Shown: piece by piece, positions 46,238-48,242 of the stretch | How positions within the stretch are numbered: the first letter of the stretch is position 1 | How the letters are laid out: each line of letters opens with the position of its first letter | Position numbers and translations under genes: made by a program | Source: an uncultured Planctomycetaceae bacterium | Lineage (GTDB): Bacteria > Planctomycetota > Planctomycetia > Planctomycetales > Planctomycetaceae | NCBI GenBank assembly: GCA_903871805.1 | Contig: CAIQIE010000279.1 | Span: 1-48,242 of the forward strand | Reading direction: 5' to 3' | DNA: 48,242 nt | The notes under the pieces: generated by a model | What the model was told of the DNA's origin: nothing | Database searches by the model: none | What the model saw: only the letters and a program-made list of their open reading frames with translations

Positions 46238-48242
46238 ATGACGATGATCAAATGGGTTGCAGCTCTTCTCAGTGGATTCGGTCTTTCGGCTTCCAAACGC
46301 AGATCCAGCGTCTGGTCCGGTGGAGCGTCGGGGACTTTAGAGATTCAGGTTTTGGAATCGCGTCAGGTGATGTCAGCAGCAAACGCAATGTCAGCATTGA
46401 ACGAGTTGACGACGGCTGGGGAAGCGAATTCGTCCCCGACGTCCTCAGCTTCCGGGGGCGTCACGTTTGCTTCCGGCGCGACCGTCACGCCACGGGTTGC
46501 GGTGACACAGACTGAGGATTTGTTTGATGAAGGAGCGGGAGCGGTCTGGGGCGGCCTGACGGAAAATCTTCCTGGGGGCGCGAACTGGCTGCTGACGCCT
46601 CCTCTAAGAAATCCTGGCACGACTGGCCCGGGCCTTGCTGACTTTCCGCCGGCTGGCTGGGGCGGTAGCTGGGGCGGCGGTATGACGACCGGTGGCGTCA
46701 CTGGTGGTGGCGGTGTCACAGGCGGCGGCTCAGGAAATGGAAGCCTGTCAAAGGTCGAGATCTTGGCAATTGACAATGAGGCACTTGAGGGGCCGTATGA
46801 GATCAGCCGCCGGGATGAAGCGATTTTTCGTCTGAGACGAATCGGGGGTGACTTGCTACGTTCGCTGCCGGTGCGAGTGGAACTTTGGGGCGATGCCACA
46901 CCAGGCCGAGATTATCGCATCACCGACATGAACCGCGAGATGATCCCGCCTGATCCGTATAGTCCGGGAACTCCGTCGGTGACCATCACCATTCCCTATG
47001 GAAAGGACATTGTCGACTTTAAGATGCTGACCTCTATGGATGGGGAATTTGAGGATGATGAGGCCGTGCTACCCACGGTGGTGCGTGTCGCCGGAGGTCA
47101 GTATGAACCTGGCGTTGTAACCGTCGCGCGAGCGACCATCTACGACAAGACAGCGGACATCGACATCGCATCGGCAGAAAACCGCGAAAAGCTCCTGAGT
47201 GACACCGCCGAAGATGATCCCGGCGCGACAATTTTCGTGGATTCCGATTTTGATGCAAAACAACTGCAGAGCGACAAGACCTACTACCAAATGTCCGGGA
47301 AGGGATTCGCAGGTGACGAGAATGACATTCACAACATGAGGGTCACCTCACAAGTTCTGCCGGGAAATGACTCTGAGATCGCTGGAATTGTCCGGGACTA
47401 CGCTTTCAACTACGACGCCGCAACTATCCGTATTTTTCGTTCGGAAAAGAGTGCAGGCAGCGATGCGATTAGCTGGAAACCCATGCTACCGACAGATACA
47501 TTCAAGCTCACCACCAACGGCGCAGCAGATTTTCGCGTAGAGGGATTATCGCAAAATAAGGGCACCATAGGACTTGTCTGGGTCGATCCCATCCGCCAAA
47601 TGGGCAGCATGGCGTTCGACACAGTCAGGTACACCTCATGGGATGTCGATCTCGACGTAGATAGCAATAACACCAATGGGCTCAATGAGCCGGAACGCAG
47701 TGATTGGGAGGAGTATCTCGAAGACAGTAACTACGGTATCGGAAAAATCGTCTACCTTAACCAACAGAAGAGCGTTCCCGGTTTGCCGCAACAACTGTTC
47801 ACGCCTCTCAAGTTTCAGCCCGTGTTTGCAGACTCGAACGTTGGTGTAAAATTCGTCTGGAAGGATATGCAAGGCGAATCCGGTAACATTCGGCTCTGGA
47901 CCGTGCCCTCAGATGTCAGTGGCGGATTGAAAATGAAGCCTGTGGAAGAGGGCGGTCATCTGATTACGCCAGGTCGCCTGTACACTGGTGTCGAGATGCA
48001 AAAGATCCAGGGCCTGTGGATGGAAGCTGTGTTCGCGCAAATTCAGCACAACACAATGGCAGGGATCGACATCAAGCGACCAGACGATCGACTGAAGATG
48101 GAAGTGCTGCGACGAGGAAGTCCTGCCGCTGCATGGGCGACGCTTCGAAGTGACGAAGTCAAATACGTTGTCTGTGACAACGCCGACCGCTTCTATCCCA
48201 ATCTGCAGTTTGACCATCCGGAACGCTACTGGGACACGCCGG
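46238..48242 (+). CDS. Partial giant surface protein with Calx-beta-like domain (runs off window)
   Basis: An open frame of 668 codons continues past the window edge with no stop. The start ATG at 46238 has GAGGT at 46228-46232. A weak hydrophobic segment at 5-18 is followed by LESRQVMSA at 39-47, the planctomycete LExRxLLSA-type N-terminal motif seen on many large exported proteins. A Gly/Ser/Thr-rich linker (to about 165) precedes a Calx-beta-like domain (about 168-290: AIFRLRRIGGDLL, GDATPGRDYRI, VTITIPYGKDIVDF, EDDEAV). Later sequence includes DVDLDVDSNNTNGLNEPERSDWEEYLED (in parts), another pattern of such proteins. A cell-surface structural role is likely; the function of the missing C-terminus is unknown. 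Confidence 0.85.
   Translation, partial: MTMIKWVAALLSGFGLSASKRRSSVWSGGASGTLEIQVLESRQVMSAANAMSALNELTTAGEANSSPTSSASGGVTFASGATVTPRVAVTQTEDLFDEGAGAVWGGLTENLPGGANWLLTPPLRNPGTTGPGLADFPPAGWGGSWGGGMTTGGVTGGGGVTGGGSGNGSLSKVEILAIDNEALEGPYEISRRDEAIFRLRRIGGDLLRSLPVRVELWGDATPGRDYRITDMNREMIPPDPYSPGTPSVTITIPYGKDIVDFKMLTSMDGEFEDDEAVLPTVVRVAGGQYEPGVVTVARATIYDKTADIDIASAENREKLLSDTAEDDPGATIFVDSDFDAKQLQSDKTYYQMSGKGFAGDENDIHNMRVTSQVLPGNDSEIAGIVRDYAFNYDAATIRIFRSEKSAGSDAISWKPMLPTDTFKLTTNGAADFRVEGLSQNKGTIGLVWVDPIRQMGSMAFDTVRYTSWDVDLDVDSNNTNGLNEPERSDWEEYLEDSNYGIGKIVYLNQQKSVPGLPQQLFTPLKFQPVFADSNVGVKFVWKDMQGESGNIRLWTVPSDVSGGLKMKPVEEGGHLITPGRLYTGVEMQKIQGLWMEAVFAQIQHNTMAGIDIKRPDDRLKMEVLRRGSPAAAWATLRSDEVKYVVCDNADRFYPNLQFDHPERYWDTP

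Overview
The window looks like chromosome of a planctomycete, most likely a member of the Planctomycetaceae-type lineage; species cannot be told from sequence alone. Pointers are: the MoxR / DUF58 / BatA-vWA / giant Q-rich coiled-coil / secreted alpha-alpha toroid operon, a giant surface protein with the N-terminal LExRxxxSA motif, a planctomycete-style Ser/Thr kinase, DUF11 and kelch secreted proteins, futalosine-pathway MqnD, and a small 'GRVANLxGI...EQQRFIPIHL' protein. Base composition is moderately GC-rich and even. I see no rRNA, tRNA, CRISPR array, prophage or plasmid functions.

Layout. 1-8.6 kb: a secreted six-blade kelch protein, an ATP-dependent DNA ligase (-), a TrpG/PabA amidotransferase, a 0.9 kb gap, a degenerate receiver protein, a DUF11 membrane protein (-) and a DUF1499 protein (-). 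8.8-13.3 kb: a secreted esterase/SMP-30 fusion (-) and a secreted prolyl oligopeptidase (+). 13.5-18.6 kb, all minus: rpoN, recO, a BamD-like lipoprotein and LptE, followed by a RAYT transposase element with long inverted ends inserted 5 bp beyond the lptE stop. These include cell-envelope (outer membrane) assembly functions.

19.2-33.1 kb, all plus: a six-gene operon divergent from rpoN. It encodes a MoxR AAA+ ATPase, a DUF58 protein, two membrane vWA proteins (with ATGA start/stop overlaps), a 1897-residue membrane-anchored glutamine/alanine-rich coiled-coil protein, and a secreted terpene-cyclase-fold protein. The 609 bp between rpoN and this operon contain two sigma-54-type -24/-12 elements pointing into the operon. 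This is the most interesting system in the window: a probable RpoN-controlled envelope chaperone/assembly system with three MIDAS proteins.

33.5-40.3 kb: a small conserved protein and pyruvate kinase (+), UvrA and a PlsC acyltransferase (-), RimI acetyltransferase (+). 40.4-45.5 kb, all minus: MqnD, a degenerate alpha/beta hydrolase, a membrane-anchored peptidoglycan amidase, and a Ser/Thr kinase with a degenerate receiver domain and an eight-unit heptamer array just behind its stop. 46.2 kb to the end: the first 668 codons of a Calx-beta-containing surface protein that runs off the window.
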